A DNA stretch of 39,804 nt, from the NCBI RefSeq assembly GCF_026163695.1, contig NZ_JAOTID010000024.1:1-39804 (forward strand), written 5' to 3'. Made by a program: the position numbers and the translations under genes. Positions 25,812-33,835 of this stretch are shown here, piece by piece. The DNA comes from Shumkonia mesophila (GTDB lineage Bacteria > Pseudomonadota > Alphaproteobacteria > Rhodospirillales > Shumkoniaceae). The notes under the pieces were generated by a model. The model was not told the DNA's origin. It was given only the letters and a program-made list of their open reading frames with translations, and made no database searches. Within the stretch, counting starts at the first letter, position 1. Each line of letters begins with the position of its first letter.

Positions 25812-26710
25812 GCCCGACCCGGGAAGCGTCCGCCGGCGCCACCCAACTCCACCGTGCCATGCCCCTGGCGCCCACCTGGGCGTCGCGCTATCCGCCCGTG
25901 GTGATCGTCTGCCTCGCGTTCCTGGCCCTGGTCATCCTTGCGGCCCTCTTTACGGAGGCCTTGGCCCCCTACCACTACACGACCCAGGACTTGGTCAACC
26001 GACTGAAGCCGCCGGCCTTCATGGGCGGCCTGTCAAAGTACCCGCTGGGCACCGACGAACTGGGCCGCGACCTGTTGAGTCGCCTGCTCTACGCCACCCG
26101 CTTCAGCGTGGTGATCGCCCTCGTCGGCACGGCGCTGGCGGCCGTCATCGGTACCTTCATCGGCTTCGTCGCCGCCCACTTCCGCGGACTGGTCGAGGAA
26201 ACCATCATGATGCTGGTCGATGTCCAGGCGTCGCTGCCGTTCATGATCGTCGCCCTGTTCGTCCTGGGCTTCTTCGGCAACAGCTTCACCCTGTTCGTCA
26301 TCATCATGGGCATCCATGGCTGGGAGACTTACGCCCGCCTGACCCGCGGCATGGTCATCTCGACCACCACCCACGGCTATGCCGTGGCGGTGCGGGCGCT
26401 CGGCGCGCGGCCGGGACGGATCTACCTGCGCCACATCCTGCCCAACATCCTCAGCGTCCTGATCGTCCAGTTCACCCTGAACTTCCCGATCACCATCCTG
26501 CTGGAAACCTCGCTCAGCTTCCTCGGCCTCGGCATCCAGCCGCCGCTGACCAGCCTGGGCCAGATGCTGGGGGCGGGACGCTCCTACCTGATCTCGGCCT
26601 GGTGGATCGCCATCTTGCCCGGCACCATGATCTTCCTGACCACCCTGGCCATCAGCATCCTCGGCGACTGGCTGCGTGATCGTCTCGACCCTACATTACG
26701 AGGCCGATAG
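25808..26710 (+). CDS. Dipeptide-type ABC transporter permease (DppC type)
   Basis: The 300-residue partner permease has the DppC/OppC N-terminal domain (YHYTTQDLVNRLKPP, PLGTDELGRDLLSRLLY), followed by the binding-protein-dependent permease core with EAA loop AVAVRALGARPGRIYLRHILPN. It ends in the family's ILGDWLRDRLDP. ATG 25808 lies in an ATGA overlap with DppB and has GGAGG six bases upstream. It is the last gene of the operon; no clear terminator was found after it. Confidence 0.93.
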   Translation: MSPTREASAGATQLHRAMPLAPTWASRYPPVVIVCLAFLALVILAALFTEALAPYHYTTQDLVNRLKPPAFMGGLSKYPLGTDELGRDLLSRLLYATRFSVVIALVGTALAAVIGTFIGFVAAHFRGLVEETIMMLVDVQASLPFMIVALFVLGFFGNSFTLFVIIMGIHGWETYARLTRGMVISTTTHGYAVAVRALGARPGRIYLRHILPNILSVLIVQFTLNFPITILLETSLSFLGLGIQPPLTSLGQMLGAGRSYLISAWWIAILPGTMIFLTTLAISILGDWLRDRLDPTLRGR

Positions 26711-27650
26711 GGAGGGCGCGTCCCATTTCCCGTGCACCAAGAGGCGCGCAACCCATTGAGGTTAAAGGCCTGGCTTGGTGGTGAAGGGAAGATTTGAACA
26801 TCCGCCCTTTGGATTATGCCCTGAAAGTCTGCTCTTGGGGCCTCCCAGATGCCTATGAGAATAAGCTAGGGTCAGCAGGTGCCAAAGCACCTCCCCGGCA
26901 TCAGCGTCCATTTACCTCGTTCCGCGCCTCAAAACAGACAGACGGCTCCTGGCCCCGGAACGGACTCGGGCAAATCCGACTGACGAGATAGCGATCAAGG
27001 CGACCGGCACCTGCAGTAGCGAGCTCGCCTATACCGAGGCGTTCCGGTTGAACTTGATGCTCGATGCGCGCGGCGTTGGCAAGCAGGGCCGGAATGCGCA
27101 AACGAGATGCCGCGGTTGTGGAGGCGACGTCCCGTTCTTCGCTCCGGGAAGCCTGAATTTCAGCCGCCTTCAAAGAGCGCGAGGTTTAGAGATGAGCTGT
27201 CACTTGCGTCACCCTGACGATGTTGCAGAGACACGCTGATGGCAGCATCGCAATTCAAAGCCGATAAGAAGGGTAGAAGAATGGGACCCGCCCATAAATA
27301 TGCGCGTTGGCATTCTTTCCCCTCGAGCGAAGCCATGGGACCCCTCGATGGCAAGAAACCGCCGCTCGGCATGGAATCCCGGCGCGTCATTTACCAGGTT
27401 AAGGCTGTTGCGAGTCGCAATTCGAACCTCCAACGGATGCCTACTTGAAGGCCGTTGATATCGCCTCCTGCGTCCGGAAGTGGCCAATTGCGAAAAGTAG
27501 GGGCGGCAATACGAAACGGACGATGCGACTATTCCATATCGGGCCACACTCATTCTTCTTCAAAAATTAGAGGCTTAGATCAAGCCAACTCACCCTGCCA
27601 ACACCGTCACAACAGACAAGCGCTAATACCAACGTGATGATATCCGTTTC
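26711..27650. other. 940-bp gene-free region
   Basis: No gene in either strand could be supported. Composition falls toward 50-55% GC after about 27200. Several short frames exist (for example 26901-27173 and 27209-27553 on -) but none has a clear RBS, family motif or neighbour-like codon usage. It contains the tRNA-like remnant at 26776-26835. The stretch reads like decayed DNA between module 3 and the aconitase operon. Confidence 0.5.
26776..26835 (-). pseudogene. Degenerate tRNA-Met(CAT)-like 3' half
   Basis: On the - strand the sequence reads AGAGCA, then GGCATAA resembling a CTCATAA anticodon loop, TCCAA, variable loop AGGGC, T-arm GGATG-TTCAAAT-CTTCC and acceptor CTTCACC followed by ACCA. 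The T-arm, variable loop and CCA end fit a tRNA; the 5' acceptor strand is missing and the anticodon stem does not pair. U33 is replaced by G. It looks like a decayed tRNA copy or an integration scar. Confidence 0.45.
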
Positions 27651-30269
27651 TTATTCCGTGGCGAGCAGACGCTGTGCCACACTCGGCAGAATGCCACCAT
27701 CGCGCAGGTAGCGAAGCTCGTCGAGCGTGTCGACTCGTGCAATCACCGGGATTTCATCCTCGCGGCCATCCTCGCACCGCCGCCGCAGCGCGAACCGCTG
27801 CAATGGCTTCAAGTCGGCGACATCATGAGGGAGCGTAAACGTGTCCCCCGCCGCAATTCCAAGCTTCTCGCGAGACACGCCGGGCGCGAAGGCCAGAGGA
27901 AGGACGCCCAGCCGCACTAGGTTCGAACGGTGGATGCGTTCGAAGCTCTCGGCGACGACCGCCTTGATGCCCAGAAGCCGGGTACCTTTGGCCGCCCAGT
28001 CGCGCGCCGACCCCGCGCCGTACATCTTGCCCGCGATGACGATGGTATCCGTTCCCCGCTCGATATAGGCCCGGCTGGCATCGTAGACCGTCACCGGAGT
28101 CCCTTCGGGCATGATCCGGGTGTAGCCGCCGACGCGGTCGTCCATAGCGTTGCGCAGCCGGACGTTGGCGAAGGTGCCGCGCGTCATGATCTCGTGGTTG
28201 CCCCGCCGCGCACCATATGCGTTGAAGTCGCGTGGCGCCACGCCGCACTGTCCCAAGTATTCGGCGGCCGGGGTATCGGTTGCGATGGCGCCGACCGGCG
28301 AGATGTGATCGGTGGTCACGGAATCCCCAAGGACCAGCAGGGGCCGTGCGTCTCTCAGCATCGCCTGTCCTGGCGAGAAGAATGGAGCCAAGTCGAAGAA
28401 GGGCGGGCATAGCAGATAGGTGCTGCCCTCCGACCAGCCGAAGGTCGCTCCCTCTCCGCCGTCGAGCGCGTCCCATTCCTCGCCACCCGAAAGGACGGCG
28501 GCGTAGCGGGCCGCAAACTGGTCGCCGCTCACCGACGCGGCGACGGTGCGCTGTATTTCCTCGGCGTCCGGCCAGATGTCGGCAAGGAAGACCGGCTTTC
28601 CACCGGAATCGTGCCCCAGGGGTTCCCGCGTCAGGTCGCGCAGGACCGAGCCTGCCAGGGCATAGGCCACCACCAGCGGAGGCGAGGCGAGGAAGTTCGT
28701 CTTCACCTGCCCATGGATGCGCCCCTCGAAGTTGCGGTTCCCGGACAGGACAGCGGCAACCGTCAGGTTTCCCTTGCTGATCGCGGTGGAAACTTCGGGG
28801 GCCAGTTCGCCGGTGTTGCCGACACAGGTCGTGCAGCCGAAGGCCACAAGATCGAACCCCAGTTCCGACAGGGGCTCCATCAATCCCGCGCGGGCCAGAT
28901 AGTCGACCACGACGCGCGAACCGGGTGCCAGGGAGGTCTTAATTCTCGGAGGAACACTCAGCCCTCGTCTTCTGGCATTGCGTGCCAACAGGCCAGCCGC
29001 GATCATCGCCGCGGGATTGGAGGTGTTGGTGCAACTCGTGATCGCGGCGATGACGATGTCGCCGTCCGAGAGCCCGTTCTCCTGCCGTTGAATTTCGCCT
29101 ATGGCGGCGCGGGCGATTGCCGGGATTTCGGCTAGGTCATGCCGTTCCTCGGGTTTGCGCGGTCCCGAGATCGACCGACGCACCGACGACAGGTCGAATT
29201 CCATCACGTCGGCCACGGCGGGACTGAATGCAGGGTCGAACCACAGGCCATTGCGACGCAGGTAGCCGCTTACCCGCTCGACATGGGCGGCTTCGCGACC
29301 GGTCATGCGCAGATAATCAAGCGTACGGTCGTCGCTGGGAAAGAAGGTGGCGGTGGCGCCAAACTCGGGGGTCATGTTCGAGATCGTCACCCGGTCCGCG
29401 ACCGGAAGGGCGGCAACGCCGGGACCGAAGAATTCGAGGATGGCCCCCACCACGCCGCGCTTCCGTAAGGCCTCGGTCAGGGTCAGCGCGATATCGGTGG
29501 CCAAAATCCCTGCGGGGACCTCTCCGCTCAGACGCACGCCAATGACCGGTGGCACCAGCATGGAAACGGGCTCTCCCAGCATAACCGCCTCGGCTTCGAT
29601 GCCGCCGACGCCCCAACCCAGCACGCCGAGCCCGTTGACCATGGTGGTATGGCTGTCCGTACCGATCACCGTGTCGGGAAACAGCCATGTCGCCGTTCCG
29701 ACAACCCGCTCGCTCACCACTTCGGCAAGGTGCTCGATATGGATCTGGTGGATGATGCCCTGTCCCGGCGGCACCACCCGAAGGCCGGAGAAGGCAGACT
29801 GGGCCCATTTGAGGAAGGAAAAACGTTCCCCATTGTCGGCGAACTCGCGGCGCAGATTGTCCGCGAAGGCCCCAGCCTGACGCGTGACGTAGACCATGGC
29901 AGAATGGTCCACCACTAGGTCGGCCGGGATGCATGGGTTGACTCGCCCCGGGTCGACGCCTTGACGCGCGGCCTTGTCGCGCAGTCCCGCCAAGTCGATC
30001 AACGCCGGCATTCCGGCATAGTCCTGCATGATCACCCGGGTCGGGCGAAAGGCAATTTCGATCTCGCCGGTGTCCTCGGATTTGCGTCGCGCCATGGCCG
30101 CGATGTCCTCGGCGGTGACCGAGATGCCGTCCTCATTCCGTAGAAGGTTCTCAATCAGAATACGCGAGGACACCGGCAGCGTCGGAAGACCGGGAAAGGC
30201 CTTCGCTGCGGCGTGCATGTCGATGACGTGCCTGCCGGCAAACGCGGCAATCGTCTTGTAGCTATCCAT
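27651..30269 (-). CDS. acnA: Aconitase-family hydratase (AcnA type)
   Basis: The 872-residue protein covers the whole AcnA/IRP form of aconitase. The three [4Fe-4S] cysteines are at 413 (TSCTNTSNP), 479 and 482 (FGCTTCVGN). DSHTTMVNG and the swivel domain with KMYGAGSARDWAAKG follow in order. It dehydrates and rehydrates tricarboxylates such as citrate/isocitrate, or methyl-substituted analogues in the AcnD branch; the FGCTTC segment is nearer AcnA than AcnD. It lies six bases after the CoA-transferase gene, in an operon with PrpF and a TTT transporter. A housekeeping TCA aconitase would not be expected here, so it is probably a pathway-specific copy acting on an imported or isomerised acid. 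Confidence 0.92.
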   Translation of the reverse strand: MDSYKTIAAFAGRHVIDMHAAAKAFPGLPTLPVSSRILIENLLRNEDGISVTAEDIAAMARRKSEDTGEIEIAFRPTRVIMQDYAGMPALIDLAGLRDKAARQGVDPGRVNPCIPADLVVDHSAMVYVTRQAGAFADNLRREFADNGERFSFLKWAQSAFSGLRVVPPGQGIIHQIHIEHLAEVVSERVVGTATWLFPDTVIGTDSHTTMVNGLGVLGWGVGGIEAEAVMLGEPVSMLVPPVIGVRLSGEVPAGILATDIALTLTEALRKRGVVGAILEFFGPGVAALPVADRVTISNMTPEFGATATFFPSDDRTLDYLRMTGREAAHVERVSGYLRRNGLWFDPAFSPAVADVMEFDLSSVRRSISGPRKPEERHDLAEIPAIARAAIGEIQRQENGLSDGDIVIAAITSCTNTSNPAAMIAAGLLARNARRRGLSVPPRIKTSLAPGSRVVVDYLARAGLMEPLSELGFDLVAFGCTTCVGNTGELAPEVSTAISKGNLTVAAVLSGNRNFEGRIHGQVKTNFLASPPLVVAYALAGSVLRDLTREPLGHDSGGKPVFLADIWPDAEEIQRTVAASVSGDQFAARYAAVLSGGEEWDALDGGEGATFGWSEGSTYLLCPPFFDLAPFFSPGQAMLRDARPLLVLGDSVTTDHISPVGAIATDTPAAEYLGQCGVAPRDFNAYGARRGNHEIMTRGTFANVRLRNAMDDRVGGYTRIMPEGTPVTVYDASRAYIERGTDTIVIAGKMYGAGSARDWAAKGTRLLGIKAVVAESFERIHRSNLVRLGVLPLAFAPGVSREKLGIAAGDTFTLPHDVADLKPLQRFALRRRCEDGREDEIPVIARVDTLDELRYLRDGGILPSVAQRLLATE

Positions 30270-30275
30270 TTTTTC

Positions 30276-31502
30276 TTACTCTGCGGCTGTCGAGGTTCGT
30301 GCCTCGCTGTCCGTGCCGACCACCACGCCGGCGCCGATAAGCGCTTCCATCTCTTCCTTGCCGTAGCCCAGTTCCTCGAGCAGGGCGCGGGTATCGGCCC
30401 CGGGCTGAGGCGGATCGCTGTACAGGCCGGCCTTGAAGTCGCCGATTTCGAGCGGAAGCGCCGGGAGGCGGGTAACGACGCCCCCTCCGAGCCGGGTTTC
30501 CAACAGCCGCCCTCCGGCGTTGAGATGGGGGTCGTCAAAAAGCTGTTCGGGCCGAGCGACGTGGGCGAAGGGAAGTTTCGCCCGCACACATCGCTTCTCG
30601 ATCTCGCGCAGCGGCAGGGCGGACACTATTCCTCCAACTAGCGGCCGCAGCTGCGACTTGGCCGAAATTCTCTGGTTATTGGTGGCCAAACTTTCGTCGG
30701 CCAGCAGTTCGGGCCGGTTGAATTCGTTACAGAAGGCCTGCCACTGTTTGTCTGAGGTGATCCCGACAAACACCGTTTCGCCGTCCGCGGTCGGGAACTG
30801 GTCGTAGATTGCCCACGCGGAGACCCGCGCCGGCATCGGCGGGACGGGCTCCTTGGACAGCGCCGCGTAGGCTAGATGCTGGCCCATCAGGAACATGACG
30901 CTTTCGAACAGCGAGCTCCTGACCAATGTGCCCTGGCCGGTGGCATCGCGTTCGCGCAGTGCCACCAGGACACCCATCGCGCCGAACAAGCCGCCCAGGA
31001 CATCGACCACCGATGCGCCGGCCCGCAACGGCTGTCCCGGCGGCCCGGTCATATAGGCTAGGCCGCTCATCATCTGCACGACCTCGTCCAGTGCGAGGCG
31101 ATCTTCATAGGGCCCCGGCAGAAACCCCTTCATCGACACGTAGATCACATGGGGATGGGCGGCACGGACCGCCTCGTAGCCGAAGCCAAGGCGGTCGATC
31201 GTGCCGGGGCCGAAGTTTTCCAACAGTACGTCCGCCTTGGTCAGAAGGCGGGTGACGATTTCCCTTCCCGCCTCGGATTTCAGGTCGACGGCAATGCTTT
31301 TCTTGTTGCGGTTGTAGAAGGGAAAATATCCGGTTCCGAAACCCCGCAGGCGCCGGGTTGGGTCGCCGGAGGCCGGCTCCACCCGGATCACTTCGGCGCC
31401 CAGGTCGGCAAGTACCAACCCAGCGGTCGGCCCCATTACGGTATGGCCGAAATCGAGAACCCGCACTCCAGCAAGGGGCAAATGTCGAGACTTGGTCGTC
31501 AT
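30276..31502 (-). CDS. Family III CoA-transferase (CaiB/BaiF)
   Basis: The 408-residue protein belongs to formyl-CoA transferase/CaiB-type enzymes. It opens with LAGVRVLDFGHTVMGPTAGLVLADLGAEVIRVEP, here shown by its VLDFG and LADLGAEVIRVE pieces. It keeps YNRNKKSIAVDLK and places the catalytic aspartate at D167 in SVVDVLGGLFG. It moves CoA between carboxylic acids through an enzyme-bound anhydride. Its ATG overlaps the PrpF stop by four bases (ATGA) and the aconitase gene follows after six bases. With the nearby HMG-CoA-lyase-type gene it could activate a branched hydroxy acid before C-C cleavage. The true acid is unknown. Confidence 0.92.
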   Translation of the reverse strand: MTTKSRHLPLAGVRVLDFGHTVMGPTAGLVLADLGAEVIRVEPASGDPTRRLRGFGTGYFPFYNRNKKSIAVDLKSEAGREIVTRLLTKADVLLENFGPGTIDRLGFGYEAVRAAHPHVIYVSMKGFLPGPYEDRLALDEVVQMMSGLAYMTGPPGQPLRAGASVVDVLGGLFGAMGVLVALRERDATGQGTLVRSSLFESVMFLMGQHLAYAALSKEPVPPMPARVSAWAIYDQFPTADGETVFVGITSDKQWQAFCNEFNRPELLADESLATNNQRISAKSQLRPLVGGIVSALPLREIEKRCVRAKLPFAHVARPEQLFDDPHLNAGGRLLETRLGGGVVTRLPALPLEIGDFKAGLYSDPPQPGADTRALLEELGYGKEEMEALIGAGVVVGTDSEARTSTAAE

Positions 31503-32668
31503 CGGATATAGGCCTTTCCGTCCATGAGCAGCCGCGCCGTGCGACCGATCAACGCCTGATGCACACGGACCCCGTCGGCGCCAATCTCGATCTGCGCCGC
31601 CACATCGAGGGTGCCGCCGGGGTGGCCGATCCTCACGAGATAGACGTCTTCGTCCGTGCGCAGGCCCGGTGCCGCCTCGTTGACAATGGTCCCCGGGATA
31701 CCCGCCGCCACCGACGTGCCAGCGGCCCCCGAGCCCGGGTAGGCCCGAGAGAAGGCGAACCGTGCCAGCGAACGCGAATAGAGGTCGTAGGTACCGGCCC
31801 CGATCCGCTCGCCGTTCGTGGCGAGGTAGTCGACCGGCGCGTTCACGGCAAAGATCAACGGGTTCATGCTGACCCGCAGTTCCTCGTCCGCGTTCTCGCC
31901 GGTGATGAAACCGATGTCGCGAGAGACCGTCTTGCGGATCGCCTCCAGTCGGAGGACCAGGCTGGCGTCGGCCTGCATGTCGGAGATCGAATCCGTCAGG
32001 ACCATTCCCACGTCCTTGGCGCGCACGAAGATGTGCAGGTTGGCCGCATCTACTACGCTGGCCTCGATCCGGCCGAGACCCGGCACATCGAATTCGTCGC
32101 GCGGGTGGCCCGTGGGCAGCACGTTGCCGCCCAGGGCTGAGCCCGCGAAGTCGCCGAAATCGACATCAATCCGGGCCCCGGTGCCCGGTACGCCGCCGAT
32201 GGCAAAGTCGCCATCCACCGAGGGAAACTCGTTCAGCAGCGGGACCTTCGCCCGCAAGCGCCGTCCGGTGTTGACCTGGTGGATGGCGAGATGAGCGACG
32301 TTGCCCTCGATATGCCCGGCCCCTTTCAACGCCCCGTAAAGCGCCGCGCCAGCCGAGATGTTGCCGCAGTTCGACGACCAGTCGATGCGTGGCAACTCCT
32401 GGTTCACCTGCCCAAACAGATAGTCGATGTCGCAATCCACCCGCGTCGGCGGCCCCATCACCGCCACCTTGCTCGTCAGCTTGTCCGCGCCCCCTAGTCC
32501 GTCGATCTGTCTCTTGTCGGGAGATCCAAAGACCTTGAGCACGATGCTGTCCCGCTCGGGACCTGCGGGGGGAAGATCCCGGATGTCGAGGAACACACCT
32601 TTCGACGATCCCCCCCGAATGATCATGGCATCGATGGAACGCATGTTCAGTGCGGGTTTTATAGGCAT
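31499..32668 (-). CDS. prpF: PrpF-family isomerase (methylaconitate/4-oxalomesaconate type)
   Basis: The 389-residue protein matches PrpF, a diaminopimelate-epimerase-like fold that shifts or cis-trans isomerises double bonds in unsaturated tricarboxylates. Visible are RGGSSKGVFLD with the catalytic lysine near residue 19, DKLTSKVAVMGPP, and SSNCGNISAGAAL with the partner cysteine and serine. Known members act on trans-2-methylaconitate (with AcnD) or on 4-oxalomesaconate (GalD). The pairing with an aconitase gene in the same operon points to the first type of chemistry. The gene begins 62 bases after the TctC-type receptor gene and is translationally coupled to the CoA-transferase gene. Confidence 0.92.
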   Translation of the reverse strand: MPIKPALNMRSIDAMIIRGGSSKGVFLDIRDLPPAGPERDSIVLKVFGSPDKRQIDGLGGADKLTSKVAVMGPPTRVDCDIDYLFGQVNQELPRIDWSSNCGNISAGAALYGALKGAGHIEGNVAHLAIHQVNTGRRLRAKVPLLNEFPSVDGDFAIGGVPGTGARIDVDFGDFAGSALGGNVLPTGHPRDEFDVPGLGRIEASVVDAANLHIFVRAKDVGMVLTDSISDMQADASLVLRLEAIRKTVSRDIGFITGENADEELRVSMNPLIFAVNAPVDYLATNGERIGAGTYDLYSRSLARFAFSRAYPGSGAAGTSVAAGIPGTIVNEAAPGLRTDEDVYLVRIGHPGGTLDVAAQIEIGADGVRVHQALIGRTARLLMDGKAYIR

Positions 32669-32730
32669 AATTTCCTATCCTTCGTTTCCAGGAAGAGGGC
32701 ACCCCCGGAATGGGCGGAGTCGGCGGCCCG

Positions 32731-33702
32731 TTATTTCAGAAGTGGAAGTAGCTTGCGGATGCTCGCAACCATGGCGTCGTACGTCGCCTGGGCTTTACGA
32801 TGATCGGAGTAAATCACCTCTTCGCCACTCTTCGTCACGAAATTCACAACAACGGAATCCCCAAGCGTCGCCTTGATCCCGGCATCGAGTTTGGCCACGA
32901 TATCGTCCGGTGTTTTGGGATGGACCCCGATCCAACGCGGCTGGGCCACGCCCTTGTAGCCGAGATCACCTGCCCACGGCACGTTACCCAGCGCGGCCTT
33001 CAGGGCTTGGCCGTTGGGCAGGTCCCCCACGTTGAGAACGGCCTTTGCCTTATCGCCTAGCGAAACCGCCGTGGTCGGCGTGACCACCGAAAGGCTGATA
33101 TGCTTACCCAGCATGTCGGTAACCGCCTGGCTGGTTCCGGAATAGGGAATGAAGTTCGCCTTGATTCCGGCTTGGTCGAACACAGCAGCGGCAGCCAGCG
33201 CCTGGGCCAGCGTCCCGCCCACGGTCAACCTATTGGGATTTTGCTTGGCGTAGGCCACCAACTTGTCCCAGGTGTCCCATTCCGTTCCGGGTGCCGAAAG
33301 GAGTTGAGGGTTGAAATCGGAGACGATGTTGACCATCCGGACGGCATCGATCGGAACCGGCGGCTTCTTTTCGCCAAGCACCGCGATCATCGGGCTGATG
33401 CTGCCAATCATGATTGTATAGCCGTCGGCTGGCTGATCGAGCAGATAACGCCAGCCGACCGTGCCTCCCGCTCCGGCGCGAACCTCGACGTTCATGGGTT
33501 GGCCCATGTACTTCTGGGCCGCCGAGGCAATCATCCGAGCCCACTGGTCCTGTCCACCGCCCGCGCTGTAGGGAACGATGAACTGAACAGCCTTGCTGGG
33601 AAATTTTGCGTCCTGGGCCTGCGCGACCTGCGCCGTTCCCAGCGTCGTCGACAACGCCAGCGCCGCCGCCATTCCCAGAAGCTTTGCACGTCCGATTTCC
33701 AT
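32731..33702 (-). CDS. Tripartite tricarboxylate transporter substrate-binding protein (TctC/Bug family), second system
   Basis: The 323-residue receptor begins at ATG 33702 (MEIGRAK), preceded by GGGAG; the frame extends to 33726 without family features. A signal peptide ends at AQAQD near residue 30. FPSKAVQFIVPYSAGGGQDQWAR is the Bug ligand loop (here seen as SAGGGQDQW), followed by GAGGTVGW and QPADGY. It is the third transporter gene in this operon, after TctB and TctA, unlike the first system where the receptor comes first. The linked PrpF and aconitase suggest an unsaturated or hydroxy di/tricarboxylate ligand. Confidence 0.93.
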   Translation of the reverse strand: MEIGRAKLLGMAAALALSTTLGTAQVAQAQDAKFPSKAVQFIVPYSAGGGQDQWARMIASAAQKYMGQPMNVEVRAGAGGTVGWRYLLDQPADGYTIMIGSISPMIAVLGEKKPPVPIDAVRMVNIVSDFNPQLLSAPGTEWDTWDKLVAYAKQNPNRLTVGGTLAQALAAAAVFDQAGIKANFIPYSGTSQAVTDMLGKHISLSVVTPTTAVSLGDKAKAVLNVGDLPNGQALKAALGNVPWAGDLGYKGVAQPRWIGVHPKTPDDIVAKLDAGIKATLGDSVVVNFVTKSGEEVIYSDHRKAQATYDAMVASIRKLLPLLK

Positions 33703-33835
33703 GTTTGGTCTCCCATTTGCTTCCAAGGTTGAATCGAGTGCGTTCGCTATTGTGCTTCTCGCGCCGCCTGAACGTCGGCTGGAACCACATTATGTCTGGG
33801 GTTGAATCCTTGTTTCCCCGATGGGCATGTCTTGA

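Noticed and set aside
27413-27433. A TTCGAA-containing stretch like a tRNA T-arm
   Set aside because: The flanking bases do not form the T-stem and no acceptor or anticodon part is nearby.
27209-27553. A 114-codon frame on - in the gene-free region
   Set aside because: No RBS, no recognisable motif, and codon use unlike the neighbours; kept only as part of the gap description.
27651-30269. Reading the aconitase as AcnD (2-methylisocitrate dehydratase)
   Set aside because: Pairing with PrpF suggests it, but the cysteine-loop segment is nearer AcnA as remembered and prpB/prpC are absent; left as an AcnA-type enzyme with open substrate.
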